From: BCD1 sp942492125 | GTDB lineage: Bacteria > Bacteroidota > Bacteroidia > Chitinophagales > Saprospiraceae | NCBI GenBank assembly: GCA_942492125.1 | Contig: CALODM010000035.1 | Coordinates: forward strand, 434,001 to 498,000 | Reading direction: 5' to 3' | Length of the DNA stretch: 64,000 nucleotides | In this document: piece by piece, positions 9,639-19,480 of the stretch | How positions within the stretch are numbered: position 1 is the first letter of the stretch | How the letters are laid out: each line of letters starts with the position of its first letter | Notes under the pieces: generated by a model | What the model was told of the DNA's origin: nothing | Database searches by the model: none | What the model saw: only the letters and a program-made list of their open reading frames with translations | Translations under genes and position numbers: made by a program

Positions 9639-11454
9639 ATGAGAGTATCAAAAACATTATTCATTCTCTTTTTATTGTTCCAGTTACCCAATTTCAGCAA
9701 TGCACAGGAAGGTTGTCCCGGTTGTATTATCGGATTGCCAGAAACCATTCCTGCCGACACCATTTTCATTTCAGATGCACCAGATGGTCACGTTGCCAAT
9801 TATTACAATGGCGATTTAAGTTTCCAGAATGCCCAGAACTACCACACCGGTGAATGCTTCAGATCCCGAAGTGCCTGCCGGTTTTGACATTAACAGCATC
9901 AGTATAGTCAGTGTATCGAATTTACCCCCAGGACTATCCTGGGAGCCCAGTCAGACTGATTTTATTCCAGAAGAAGAAACCGATGGCTGTGTTAAGATTT
10001 GCGGAGTCCCTTTGCAATCAGGTCTGTTTGAGGTTGAAGTAAATGTTACAGCCCAGGTTTTTGTGGTTCAACAATCGACTTCTTTTACCTTTCCCATCCT
10101 GATACAAACAGATACCAGTGCGACAGAGGGTTTTACTCTGATTAACGATAACGGATGCGGGGAAGTGACTGCTTCTTTCATCAATAACATTCCATCTAAT
10201 GGAGTCGATGGTTATTCGTATTTATGGAATTTTGGTAATGGCAATTATTCCCTTGATGAAAATCCGGTTAATCAAACATATAATGAACCCGGAACATATG
10301 AAGTTTCTTACCAGGCTATCGTCGATACCAGTCAATACTATTTATCCCAGGTTACGGTGAATAATGTTGGCTGTAATGACCTGTTGGGAGGAGCCCCGGA
10401 TCTGTACATTGAAATTACAGATCCTGAAGGTGAAATAATTTACCAACCGGCGGAAATTGAAAATGCATCCACACCCCTGAATTTTTATTTATACCTGCCC
10501 ATTGGTCCCGGGCAATACAGTATGCGGGTCATTGATGACGACCAGGGAGTGGATGGCGGTGATGATATTTGCGGTATCTTTAGTTTTACACAAATGGCCA
10601 ATGGCACCTACAGCGACGGAGAAACAAGTATTAACATTACCATTCTGCATCAGGTAGACACCATCACCTCCGTGGATACCGTTTGGGTCTACCCTGTTCC
10701 TGAAGCACCTGAATTGAGCTCTGATGTTATGGAGCCTCTATGTAAAGGAGATATGGCCACGCTCAGTTCTTCTTATGAAACCAGCAATCAATGGTTCAAT
10801 AACAATTTACCCATTGAAGGGGCTACGAACCAGCAGTTAGAGGTTACCGAAAATGGTTTCTACCAGGTCCAGTATACCTCAGAAGACGGTTGTACGGCTA
10901 TCTCCGGGGCAATGGAAATTGTGTTTAATGAAGAACCTCCCGTAGCGCCCTTTTTCAATGAAAATAATTTATTACAACTAAGTGATCCCGGACAAATAAC
11001 GGAACTCTATTCGATTCAATGGTTGTTCAATGATACGGTCATTCCAGATGAATCAGACATTTTCTACTGTATAAATGAGAGCGGAACCTACAGTGTTGTA
11101 GTAACCGATATAACCACAGGTTGCAAGTCTGTTTTCTCGGCTGATGAGCAATACAATCCCGATTTCCCGAACTGTATGAGCAGTACCAATGAGCTGGCTC
11201 TCAATACCTTTGAGGTTTATCCCAACCCTGTCAGTGATATTTGTACAATCGAAGCAGACTTCATTGATATAGGGCAGGTCTCGGTCAGGATCACCAATTC
11301 ACTGGGTCAGATTGTCAAACAAAAACATTTTGGGGAACTGTCCGGAGCTTTTAAGTACGAATGGAATATGTCGGATCAGCCAGACGGTATTTATATGTTG
11401 TTATTATCCCTTGATGACCGGCTCAAAACAGTTAAGCTGATAAAAACGCACTAA
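9639..11454 (+). pseudogene. PKD-containing T9SS-secreted protein, frameshifted near 9828
   Basis: Two overlapping frames make one gene. The first (from 9639) encodes a signal peptide (ending NFSNAQ) and the start of the mature protein (GCPGCIIGLPETIPADTIF), and goes out of frame at SFQN. The second carries on the sense from MPRTTTPVNASDPEVPAGFD at 9829. Removing one base near 9828 (the A between CAG and ATG) fuses them into 604 aa. The product has a PKD-like domain (YLWNFGNGNYSLDENP), Ig-like repeats and a T9SS sorting domain (VYPNPVSDICTIE to KLIKTH). Either a real one-base insertion, leaving a truncated 82-aa product, or an assembly error. Three bases separate it from the next gene. Confidence 0.8.
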
Positions 11455-11457
11455 CCG

Positions 11458-12375
11458 ATGCTTGCAATAGAAAGAACGTCATTTGCTGACAATCACGAAA
11501 TCATAACGCTCTTACATCAAGGCAAAGCCTTAAAAGCCGGAATTATTCCGGGGTTAGGAGGCATGTTAAACAATTTCAATATCCAAGGATTTGAAGTTGT
11601 TGATGGCATTGAACTCAGTAAAAGAGGAATTGAGGATTATTTTAATACTTTTAAATCCTCTGTTCTGCTACCCTACCCAAACCGGATTGCCTATGGCAGC
11701 TTCGATTTTGATGGAAAAAAGCATCAGTTGATTTGTAATGAAAAGGCACTTGGCAATGCCCTCCACGGATTTATTTATGATCAAAAATTCGAAGTGATCA
11801 AAGCGGAGAGTACTGAAAGTAAGGCGGAAGTATTGCTCCGTCATGATTACCAGGGAGATGTGGCTGGTTTCCCCTACCCTTTCAGAACTGAATTGATCTA
11901 TCAACTCGACCGATACGGCAAATTGACCGTCACATGTAAAGTAGAAAATACTGGAAAAATGGTACTGCCACTCGGTTTGGGGTGGCACCCATACTTTTCT
12001 ATGGGAGAACCCGTTGACGGCTTACATTTTTCTTTTGGGTCAACCAAACGCTGGCGGGTTAATGAGCAGATGATTCCAACCGGAGAAATAATTGCTATCA
12101 CACCGGTTTCAGGCTTAATTGGAAAAGCGAATTATGATGATTGCTTCACCTTGGATAGTTCCCTGGTAATATTGGCGTCCGATAAAGGCCGGAAACTTTC
12201 GATAGATTGTGGCCGGGACTTCCCATTTCCGCAGGTTTATATTCCTCCACACCGAAATTGCATTGCTATTGAGCCCATGACTTGCCCTCCGGATGTTTAC
12301 AACAATGGTGTAAATTTAATAAAGCTGGATGCAGGAGAATTTGAGGAAATGTCCTTCTCCATGACCCTGGAATAA
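11458..12375 (+). CDS. Aldose 1-epimerase (GalM-like mutarotase)
   Basis: 305-aa cytoplasmic enzyme that interconverts alpha and beta anomers of aldoses. The galactose-mutarotase fold motifs appear in order: PNRIAYGSFDFDGK near residue 75, LHGF (first catalytic/binding His, about 102), GLGWHPYF (second His, about 176) and the late catalytic Glu in AIEPMTCPPD (about 273). Length is typical. There is no signal peptide. It starts three bases after the stop of the frameshifted PKD gene, so the two are probably cotranscribed, although their functions are not obviously linked. A strong terminator follows at 12379. Hexose substrate specificity cannot be read from sequence. Confidence 0.85.
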   Translation: MLAIERTSFADNHEIITLLHQGKALKAGIIPGLGGMLNNFNIQGFEVVDGIELSKRGIEDYFNTFKSSVLLPYPNRIAYGSFDFDGKKHQLICNEKALGNALHGFIYDQKFEVIKAESTESKAEVLLRHDYQGDVAGFPYPFRTELIYQLDRYGKLTVTCKVENTGKMVLPLGLGWHPYFSMGEPVDGLHFSFGSTKRWRVNEQMIPTGEIIAITPVSGLIGKANYDDCFTLDSSLVILASDKGRKLSIDCGRDFPFPQVYIPPHRNCIAIEPMTCPPDVYNNGVNLIKLDAGEFEEMSFSMTLE

Positions 12376-12378
12376 ACA

Positions 12379-12421
12379 AAGGGAACAAGGGAGCTCATTG
12401 TTCCCCTGTTCCCTTCTTTTT
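12379..12421 (+). terminator. Rho-independent terminator of the aldose epimerase gene
   Basis: AAGGGAACA (12379-12387) pairs with TGTTCCCTT (12407-12415), with four more pairs inside, and is followed by CTTTTTCT. It begins four bases after the stop codon. Confidence 0.85.
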
Positions 12422-12462
12422 CTCCCGGCACATTTTGCCGTTGATGCCGCTCTATTATATCC

Positions 12463-13860
12463 TTATAAATGAATCACTTCGTCGTAAGCGGCGGCGGCAG
12501 CTTCCATCACTGCTTCACTCATGGTTGGGTGAGGATGTACCGTTTTGATGATTTCGTGTCCGGTAGTTTCCAGTTTTCTGGCAGCAACCACTTCTGCGAT
12601 CATTTCTGTCACATTGGCACCGACCATATGTGCACCGAGGAACTCACCGTATTTGGCATCAAAGATCACTTTGACGAAACCTTCTTTAGCTCCGGCAGCA
12701 CTGGCTTTTCCTGAAGCGGAGAATGGGAATTTCCCTACTTTCACCTCATAACCTGCTTCTTTGGCAGCAGCCTCCGTATAACCAACAGAAGCAACCTCAG
12801 GACTGCAGTAAGTACAACCCGGAATATTATTATAATCCAATGGATCAGGATTCATACCGGCGATTTTCTCTACGCAGATGATGCCTTCTGCACTGGCAAC
12901 ATGGGCCAAAGCCTGGGTAGGCAGTACATCACCTATAGCGTAGATTCCCGGAACATTGGTCTGGTAGTAATCATCCACCATGATAAATCCGCGATCCGTA
13001 TTTATACCCAGTGTTTCCAGTCCTATGTTTTCCGTATTTGGTGTCACTCCTGCTGCAGACAGCACAATGTCACATTTAATGTCTTCAATGGCTCCGGATT
13101 TCATATCCTTGACCTTCACTGTGCATTCCTTTCCTTTTGTGTCAACGGATTCGACAGAAGAATTGGCCAGCACTTTAATACCTTTACGTTTGTAAATTCT
13201 ATTGAGTTCCCTGGAAACGTCCTCATCTTCTCTGGGTACCAATCCTTGTTTAAGAAATTCAACAACAGTGACCTCCGTTCCAATAGAGTGATAGAAATAA
13301 GCAAATTCAACGCCAATGGCGCCGGCCCCCACGATAACCATTTTTTTAGGTTGTTTAGGCAGGGTCATAGCTTCGCGGTAACCAATGACTTTCTTACCAT
13401 CAATAGGCAAACTGGGCAATTGTTTTGACCTTCCCCCTGTAGCAACAATTATGGCATCGGCTGTATAAGTTGTTTTTTTACCTTCCGCATCAGTCACTTC
13501 CACTTTTTTACCTCTTGACAATACACCATTTCCATTGATAACGGCGATTTTGTTCTTTTTAAATAAAAACTGGATCCCCTTACTCATGCCCTCAGCTACA
13601 CCACGGCTACGTTTGATCATACCGTCAAAATCTACCTTAGCATCCTTAACCTGTATACCATAATCTTGCGCGTGGCTGATATATTCAAAAACCTGTGCAC
13701 TTTTAAGTAATGCTTTTGTGGGAATACATCCCCAGTTCAGGCAAATGCCACCAAGTGATTCCCGCTCAACAACAGCAACCTTCTTTCCTAATTGAGAAGC
13801 TCTGATGGCTGCCACATAACCGCCCGGACCACTTCCGATAACTATAATGTCGTAATGCAT
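12463..13860 (-). CDS. lpd: Dihydrolipoyl dehydrogenase (E3)
   Basis: FAD enzyme (465 aa from the chosen start) that reoxidises dihydrolipoamide of 2-oxoacid dehydrogenase and glycine-cleavage complexes with NAD. The FAD-binding GxGxxG (GSGPGGY, residues 9-15) is followed by the redox disulfide GGICLNWGC (C40/C45), the NAD-binding motif IVGAGAIGVEFAY, the second FAD motif YAIGD, and the C-terminal catalytic HPHPTMSE histidine-glutamate pair. The frame is open upstream to 13908, but MHYDIIVIGSGPGG (ATG at 13860) is the standard start; the 16 extra residues do not fit the family. No E1 or E2 gene is nearby. Confidence 0.95.
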   Translation of the reverse strand: MHYDIIVIGSGPGGYVAAIRASQLGKKVAVVERESLGGICLNWGCIPTKALLKSAQVFEYISHAQDYGIQVKDAKVDFDGMIKRSRGVAEGMSKGIQFLFKKNKIAVINGNGVLSRGKKVEVTDAEGKKTTYTADAIIVATGGRSKQLPSLPIDGKKVIGYREAMTLPKQPKKMVIVGAGAIGVEFAYFYHSIGTEVTVVEFLKQGLVPREDEDVSRELNRIYKRKGIKVLANSSVESVDTKGKECTVKVKDMKSGAIEDIKCDIVLSAAGVTPNTENIGLETLGINTDRGFIMVDDYYQTNVPGIYAIGDVLPTQALAHVASAEGIICVEKIAGMNPDPLDYNNIPGCTYCSPEVASVGYTEAAAKEAGYEVKVGKFPFSASGKASAAGAKEGFVKVIFDAKYGEFLGAHMVGANVTEMIAEVVAARKLETTGHEIIKTVHPHPTMSEAVMEAAAAAYDEVIHL

Positions 13861-14048
13861 ATTGATGTAATTGATTTTAAATAAACGTATAATTGAATAA
13901 CACGGCAACCAGTCAATGGTTTGGAAATTTAAAGGTGTTCAGAACCAGGTCGCCTTCTGGCCGCAAAGATATGATTTCAGGGGCAAAAATGATAGATAAA
14001 AAGCAAGTAATCTAATCATCGTCATCCCATCACCTATCCTGCGTTTTC

Positions 14049-14089
14049 AAAAAAACACAGAAAAGCCCGGTCGATAAGACCAGGCTTTT
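14049..14089 (-). terminator. Rho-independent terminator of the DUF4139 gene
   Basis: On the minus strand AAAAGCCTGGTC pairs with GACCGGGCTTTT (one mismatch), followed by CTGTG and then seven T. It lies about 25 bases after the stop at 14114. Confidence 0.8.
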
Positions 14090-14113
14090 ACTCTCGAAAA
14101 ATCTTTATTTTAC

Positions 14114-15718
14114 TTATTCAAGCACCAATGACATCCCTTTGGGATACTTCACCGAATACTTAAAGCCTGTTTTTTCGGATTTGCCGGATTTCAGGGTAAG
14201 CTCCCATCGCAGCATGCCAGTGCTTTGCGTCACTTTGGCGCCTTTGGCATTCTCCAGCGTCACTTCGATCTCCTCAGTAGTTGAAACAGGAATCTGATCT
14301 TCAATGATGATATTAATGTCGTTTGATTTGGTATTTCGGAGTTCAATGTTCCATCCGATTGTCCTGGTGACCTTACGGCCAATGAACTGATTGTCTTTGT
14401 ATTGTTTGTCTTTTTCCCGTTTGATGACAATACCGGCATCTCTGCCAAGGGAAAGATCCAGGGTATCTGATAAATTAGCGACATCGATCCATGATTTCCC
14501 AAGGAAAGTACCTTCAAAAAACAGGCTTGCCTGACCGCTCAACAGATCAAAATCTTCCCATCCGGTAATTCGCGCGGTTAAAAAAGCATTTTTATCCAGC
14601 TTTGGTGCGGCATAATAAACATAATCCGCCGGGAGCTCATGTTCCGCTATATTGATCTGGTAAGGTTTGGCATCCGCAGGAATGGTTTGTGGCAGTTTTA
14701 TGGCAAATTCGGTAAAAGTGGTTTTTTCAATTTGCTCCACTTCCACATATGCTGCTTCTTCTTCCATATCGTCCTCAACATATTCATAAGCACTTGGCGC
14801 AGGCGCCCCTGCCAATTGTTTTTTCATTTGTGATCTGTTATTATAGGCCACTGGCGGTTGTGCCAGCCACCAGGTCGACATCACAGGTTTCGTCCCCCCC
14901 AGGGAAGGATTTCCGGTAGCGAGTGTAAGATTAACATTATTCCAGTCTTCTCCGGAACTTTGATTGACGACGGCTTTATACGTCAGGTTCACGGGATTAT
15001 TAACGTTTTTCACTCTAAGGTCGTATACTGGTTTCCAGCCGGCCTGATTGACGATATACTGGATATTGAACGTTGCTTCCGTTTTTTTTTCGGCCTGGTA
15101 AGCGACAACAACTTCACTGGTTGTTTTGGTAGTATTGGCTGCATTGAACTCATTGATCTGTTTTTGCAGGTCATTGATTTGCTCGTTAAGCACAGTGATA
15201 CGCTTATTGATCTCCAATTTGGCTTTTTTGGTTTCAAGGAAATGTTCCCTGAAAAACTTGGCGACGGCAGCCAGTTCCTGAGCGTTGACACCATTTTGCT
15301 GACCACCTATTTCCTTATTGGCCAGGATCATGCTTTCCTCCAGTGCAATAGCTTCCAGTTGGGCCTTTTCAATATTCAATGATTCTCCTAAGGCTTTTTG
15401 CTGATCTTTGAGTTTTTGAATTTTCTCGGGAATTTCTTTTGGTTTGATGTAATTGTATCGATGATTCACGGACAAAATGGTGAATTCCCCGTTGCCCTTG
15501 AATTGAACGCTGGCACCTACAATATTCGGAGATATATCCGTGAAGACCAATTGATGTTGCCCTGCAGGGATAGAACCTGCTGCAAACCGCTCTACCTGGG
15601 CGCTTTGGGGAAAAACGGTCACATTTTTTATATCAGACTTGATCAGCACTGCATTATCCTGGCCTGCCAGATTGGTGCCTATGAAAAAAAGGCACAAGAA
15701 CGTTATTACATTTTTCAT
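14114..15718 (-). CDS. DUF4139 (mucoidy-inhibitor MuiA-like) exported protein
   Basis: 534-aa exported protein of uncertain function. A signal peptide (1-19, ending NLAGQ) precedes a DUF4140-type N-terminal beta domain (about 25-90), a long coiled coil (about 95-195), and the DUF4139 beta-rich domain (YIVNQAGWKPVYDLRV onward) that defines the family. There is no T9SS sorting domain, so it is probably periplasmic or outer-membrane associated. The name mucoidy inhibitor A comes from a Streptomyces-linked annotation and does not tell the biochemical role. Monocistronic, with its own terminator. Confidence 0.8.
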   Translation of the reverse strand: MKNVITFLCLFFIGTNLAGQDNAVLIKSDIKNVTVFPQSAQVERFAAGSIPAGQHQLVFTDISPNIVGASVQFKGNGEFTILSVNHRYNYIKPKEIPEKIQKLKDQQKALGESLNIEKAQLEAIALEESMILANKEIGGQQNGVNAQELAAVAKFFREHFLETKKAKLEINKRITVLNEQINDLQKQINEFNAANTTKTTSEVVVAYQAEKKTEATFNIQYIVNQAGWKPVYDLRVKNVNNPVNLTYKAVVNQSSGEDWNNVNLTLATGNPSLGGTKPVMSTWWLAQPPVAYNNRSQMKKQLAGAPAPSAYEYVEDDMEEEAAYVEVEQIEKTTFTEFAIKLPQTIPADAKPYQINIAEHELPADYVYYAAPKLDKNAFLTARITGWEDFDLLSGQASLFFEGTFLGKSWIDVANLSDTLDLSLGRDAGIVIKREKDKQYKDNQFIGRKVTRTIGWNIELRNTKSNDINIIIEDQIPVSTTEEIEVTLENAKGAKVTQSTGMLRWELTLKSGKSEKTGFKYSVKYPKGMSLVLE

Positions 15719-15801
15719 GATAACTTTTTTTAGATAGGATGTGATTTTCGCCTAATTTACACAAAAAAGAACACTATTTTGATGATAATTTAAACAGGCA
15801 T

Positions 15802-15833
15802 AAAAAAACTCCACTGTGACAACCACAGTGGAG
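15802..15833 (-). terminator. Strong terminator downstream of a 300-bp gene-free stretch
   Basis: CTCCACTGTG (15809-15818) pairs perfectly with CACAGTGGAG (15824-15833) around a 5-nt loop. On the minus strand it is followed by seven T. The nearest minus-strand gene upstream ends at 16143, 310 bases away. Confidence 0.85.
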
Positions 15834-16142
15834 CTCATCTAACTTACTGATACTAATATTTTTCGTTACTCATTTGCTCTTCGGGATTGTAAAAGTATAA
15901 ACAAAAAGCCTAACTCACAAGAAATGAAAAGAAAAAATAGAACCAAATTATATTCGGAAAAAATGTAATTTTTTTGTTTAACTATTTGATATTCAATTAA
16001 CAATAAATAAATTTATTTATTAAATTAAAATCGGATTTAAAACCAAAGTCGTTGAAAAACAAGCAGATACAAAATGGTATGACACTTCCGGAATTAATGA
16101 AAAAAAAATATTGTAAGCAATTAAAGGATTCATAGTTGATGG
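15834..16142. other. AT-rich gene-free stretch before the terminator
   Basis: No open frame of credible length and no tRNA. It may be the 3' untranslated region of the AAA+ gene or hold a small minus-strand RNA ending at 15802. I could not find a consensus TAnnTTTG promoter in it. Confidence 0.4.
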
Positions 16143-19100
16143 CTATTTTATCGCATTTTCCACCTCCTGAACCAGTTGATCCATCATCCTGTCTTCCAGC
16201 CAGGGCCCCAACGGTTCTTTGGATTTGCCGGATTTGAGTCGTATGAAATAATTTTCATCTTTATTGACATCTACCTTTCTCATCGACTTTTGTCTTTTAT
16301 AGTATTCTGACCGGTGAATGAGCTTGGGTGTTTCTGTTATCTTGTCTTCGACTGTTACCAGGTAGATGCGCTCATCGTGCTCGCCGAAGTTCCAGGCTTG
16401 GGTACCGTTTTCACTTTTTACAGCCAAAAAAGCACAAGGCCCGGAAATGACCAGTTCAAAGCCATAAAGGAGATCTCCTTTCTGTTCAGGCTTGAACAGT
16501 TTCTCCCAATCCCGCACTGGAGTTTTAATGTATTCTTCCCTGGGGGCACGTCTGTTGGCCATTTCGCCGTTTTCAGCCTCCACTTCATGAAGGATTTCCT
16601 GCTGGTAATACCTTTCTCTAAACCAAACTGAGTGGCCGGTAACCTTGAATTGCATGGATTTGAAAATATGCACATAAAATCTGACAATTTCCTCTGGTTT
16701 ACCGCCGTAAATGGCAAAAAATGCGTTATTGTATTCCGGTCTAAGAGTGCTGATTAAATTGAGCTTATAATGAAAAAAATCTACGGTCCACTGATCGACT
16801 TTTTCATTGATTTGCGGTGTATAGGAATTGAAATTCAGGTAAGCCAAAGACAATTCCGTTTCATAAGCCTCAATGGTTTGTGTGAGAGATTCATGTTCTT
16901 GCCTGCATTTATAATAATCGTGGTATTTCCGCGACTGGCTGGGATTTTTCCAGGGAGAGGCGTTATCCTCTTCTTCAGCACCTTTTGATTCAATCATCTC
17001 CAATTCGCTGTTTAACCAATTATACAAATGACTCTCCTTCAGGTTGGCAATGGCTCTTCTCAGGCCGGAAGCATGATTCGCATAATTGGCAATTTCCAGT
17101 TCCTCCAGTAAAAGTTCAAAACCCAGTGGGTCTTCCTCTGCGAGAACTTTTATTTGGCCATCTTCCAGAACCACCTCGACCACCAATTGATCATCTGAGT
17201 CAAAATGATTGATTGCTCGTGCCAAAGGTATTACCAGTTTTTCCCTTAAGGTGCGCTGCAAAAACCTGGCACCATAATTTTCATCATAACCTATACGACC
17301 AAAATGATCGTAGACGTCTTTTTTGATGGCCAGATTAATTTTGCGGTATTTGATTCCATCCCTTTTGTACAATTTTTCGATTTCACGGTCAACAACTTTC
17401 CTGATTCCGGATGGATCCAGTGGTCTAAATATGACCACTTTGTCAATTCTGTTATACAATTCGGGCCGGAAGAATTTCTGAACTTCGCCATCCAGTTGCT
17501 CACTCAAATGAGATAAGGCCTGTTTTTTGTTTTTACCGATGAGGCTGACAGCCGATCTTTTGAGGATATCCACGCCAATATTGGAGGTCATCAAAATGAT
17601 GGTACTGCAAAAATTGACCAGGCGCCCCGAACCATCTGTCAACCTTCCCTCCCCCAGTATTTGCAGCAACAAGTCAAAAAAACCCTGATCGGCCTTTTCC
17701 ACTTCATCAAAGAGTATTACACAAAACGGTTCCTTCCGAACAGCATCGCTCAACAACCCTTCCTGACTGGAATATCCGCTCAATCTGTAAATCGAATAAG
17801 GATCGGCAAACTCACTCATATCAAACCGGATCATCCGGTCCCGGCTTCCAAACATGTACGCAGCCAGTGTTTTGGCCAGTTCAGTCTTCCCTACCCCTGT
17901 TGGTCCTGTAAATAATAAGGAAGCGATAGGTTTATCCTTCCTGGAAAGTCCCATTTTGACTGTAGCCAGGGTATCCACAACGGCATTGACTGCCTGCTGT
18001 TGTCCGAATATATTTTGTTCAAAATAACGGGTTACCAACGACAAGTCCATCGGAATATCTGGATCTACCATAAACACAGGCAACCCTGATTCTTTACAAA
18101 ACCTTTCAGTTACTTCAGCCTGTGTAATAGTAGCTCCGGTCTGATCGGACGGGGACCGGTGAAGCATAAGTCGCTCCAGAAATCTTATTGGCGTACCCGG
18201 CATTCCTTCATAAGGCATAAACCTGTTGATCAATCGGACCATCTCCCGGACAGCTTCTTCGGAAATGGTAATTTTTTGTTGATGGGCAATGGAGGCAATC
18301 TTTCTGATAATGATATTTTGAAGGACATCGCCTTCGGGTTGCTGCAATCTTACCAGGTGAAAAAGGGACAAAAATCCGGGGTAATTCAGTTCGATCTTTG
18401 CCAGTTCTTCCTCCGTACATTCTGAAATCAGACTTAATGACCCTTTGGACAGGAAGGTCTGCATGTATTCTGCCATACTTACATTATTGCCTTCGTATTT
18501 ACCGACTTCAAACAACTCCATAAGATTACGCACAAAAAGAAAATCACTCTGACTGTTGATCTCTTTGATAAGGGACACTAAATTCGGTTTCCACCCTCCG
18601 CCAAAAACGAGTTCCTTGATCAGTAAAGAAGCTGTGGTTTCCCAAATCCTTCCTGTCAGCCTATGTTGCTTTTTCACCCTTGCCAATTCCCATACCATAG
18701 TAGTCTTGCCCACCCCGTGAGGCCCGACCAATAATATATTTCGCGTGTAGTTGTTCCTGGCATTACGGATAAGTTGCTCCATTTCTTTTTCCATACCAAA
18801 CAACTGTTGCCTGGAAATAACCACTTCCTGAGCAACCTGGTGAAGCATTTTTTCAGACTGTTCAGCGCTTTTAAGGCTGACTTCCCCGGGAGTAGGAATC
18901 CGAAAGTCAATTTCGTTAAAATTAAGGGTTACGGACTTAAACCAGATAGTTTCCAGAATATCCTGAACCATTTGCAGGCGTCTGTTTTTCAAAAAGTCAA
19001 GTCGCACTACTTCCTTTAGTCCCATCTCGAGATCATATTCATCTTTGCCAAATGCTTCAATTCCAAGGGCAGGAATTATGCCCCAGCAACCGTTCTCACC

Positions 19101-19406
19101 GGAAGTATAAAAGTAGCGGAAATCAAGCTCCAGTGCAGGATGGGAAATACCATCTGAAGCAGCGGGAAAAAACACAGAGGTATCCCCCTGAAGAAATTCC
19201 CCCGATTTATAATCATCCAGGATCTCAATCAGCTTGCCCCCATCCAATACTTTGGATTGGTATAACTCCCTGAAACGCTTGATAATGGAATGGTGGGAGG
19301 AACCGATATGCAAAGCATCTTTATCGGTCAAAGGATATCGGATAACGACATTTTCCCCAAGTTGGAGATTTAAGGTGTAAAAAGGAATTTTAAGCTTAAA
19401 GGGCAT
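16143..19406 (-). CDS. Divergent ClpA/B-like AAA+ ATPase with release-factor-like C-terminus
   Basis: 1087-aa cytoplasmic protein with two AAA+ modules. Module 1 has Walker A GPHGVGKT at 228-235, but the Walker B position reads DFLFVRN (about 288), lacking the Asp-Glu pair. Module 2 is intact: Walker A GPTGVGKT (501-508), Walker B VILFDEVEKA (D567/E568), sensor 1 TSNIG, arginine finger in FRPELYNRID and sensor 2 GARFLQR. The usual Clp N-domain is replaced by about 190 other residues. After a coiled coil, the last 220 aa resemble the PCRF part of peptide-chain release factors (NNAFFAIYGGKPEEIVRFYV, then GFELVISGPCAFLAV) without a GGQ loop. Probably an unfoldase for a specific, perhaps translation-related, substrate; that role is inference. 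Confidence 0.78.
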   Translation of the reverse strand: MPFKLKIPFYTLNLQLGENVVIRYPLTDKDALHIGSSHHSIIKRFRELYQSKVLDGGKLIEILDDYKSGEFLQGDTSVFFPAASDGISHPALELDFRYFYTSGENGCWGIIPALGIEAFGKDEYDLEMGLKEVVRLDFLKNRRLQMVQDILETIWFKSVTLNFNEIDFRIPTPGEVSLKSAEQSEKMLHQVAQEVVISRQQLFGMEKEMEQLIRNARNNYTRNILLVGPHGVGKTTMVWELARVKKQHRLTGRIWETTASLLIKELVFGGGWKPNLVSLIKEINSQSDFLFVRNLMELFEVGKYEGNNVSMAEYMQTFLSKGSLSLISECTEEELAKIELNYPGFLSLFHLVRLQQPEGDVLQNIIIRKIASIAHQQKITISEEAVREMVRLINRFMPYEGMPGTPIRFLERLMLHRSPSDQTGATITQAEVTERFCKESGLPVFMVDPDIPMDLSLVTRYFEQNIFGQQQAVNAVVDTLATVKMGLSRKDKPIASLLFTGPTGVGKTELAKTLAAYMFGSRDRMIRFDMSEFADPYSIYRLSGYSSQEGLLSDAVRKEPFCVILFDEVEKADQGFFDLLLQILGEGRLTDGSGRLVNFCSTIILMTSNIGVDILKRSAVSLIGKNKKQALSHLSEQLDGEVQKFFRPELYNRIDKVVIFRPLDPSGIRKVVDREIEKLYKRDGIKYRKINLAIKKDVYDHFGRIGYDENYGARFLQRTLREKLVIPLARAINHFDSDDQLVVEVVLEDGQIKVLAEEDPLGFELLLEELEIANYANHASGLRRAIANLKESHLYNWLNSELEMIESKGAEEEDNASPWKNPSQSRKYHDYYKCRQEHESLTQTIEAYETELSLAYLNFNSYTPQINEKVDQWTVDFFHYKLNLISTLRPEYNNAFFAIYGGKPEEIVRFYVHIFKSMQFKVTGHSVWFRERYYQQEILHEVEAENGEMANRRAPREEYIKTPVRDWEKLFKPEQKGDLLYGFELVISGPCAFLAVKSENGTQAWNFGEHDERIYLVTVEDKITETPKLIHRSEYYKRQKSMRKVDVNKDENYFIRLKSGKSKEPLGPWLEDRMMDQLVQEVENAIK

Positions 19407-19480
19407 GTCTTCTGAAAATGATTAACACAGGTAAATTTAACATTAATAACCAGGAAATCAAATTGGGTTTTACCAAAGGA

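Noticed and set aside
12901..13428. 175-codon open frame antisense to lpd
   Set aside because: The lpd protein is complete and conserved through this region; no features in the antisense product.
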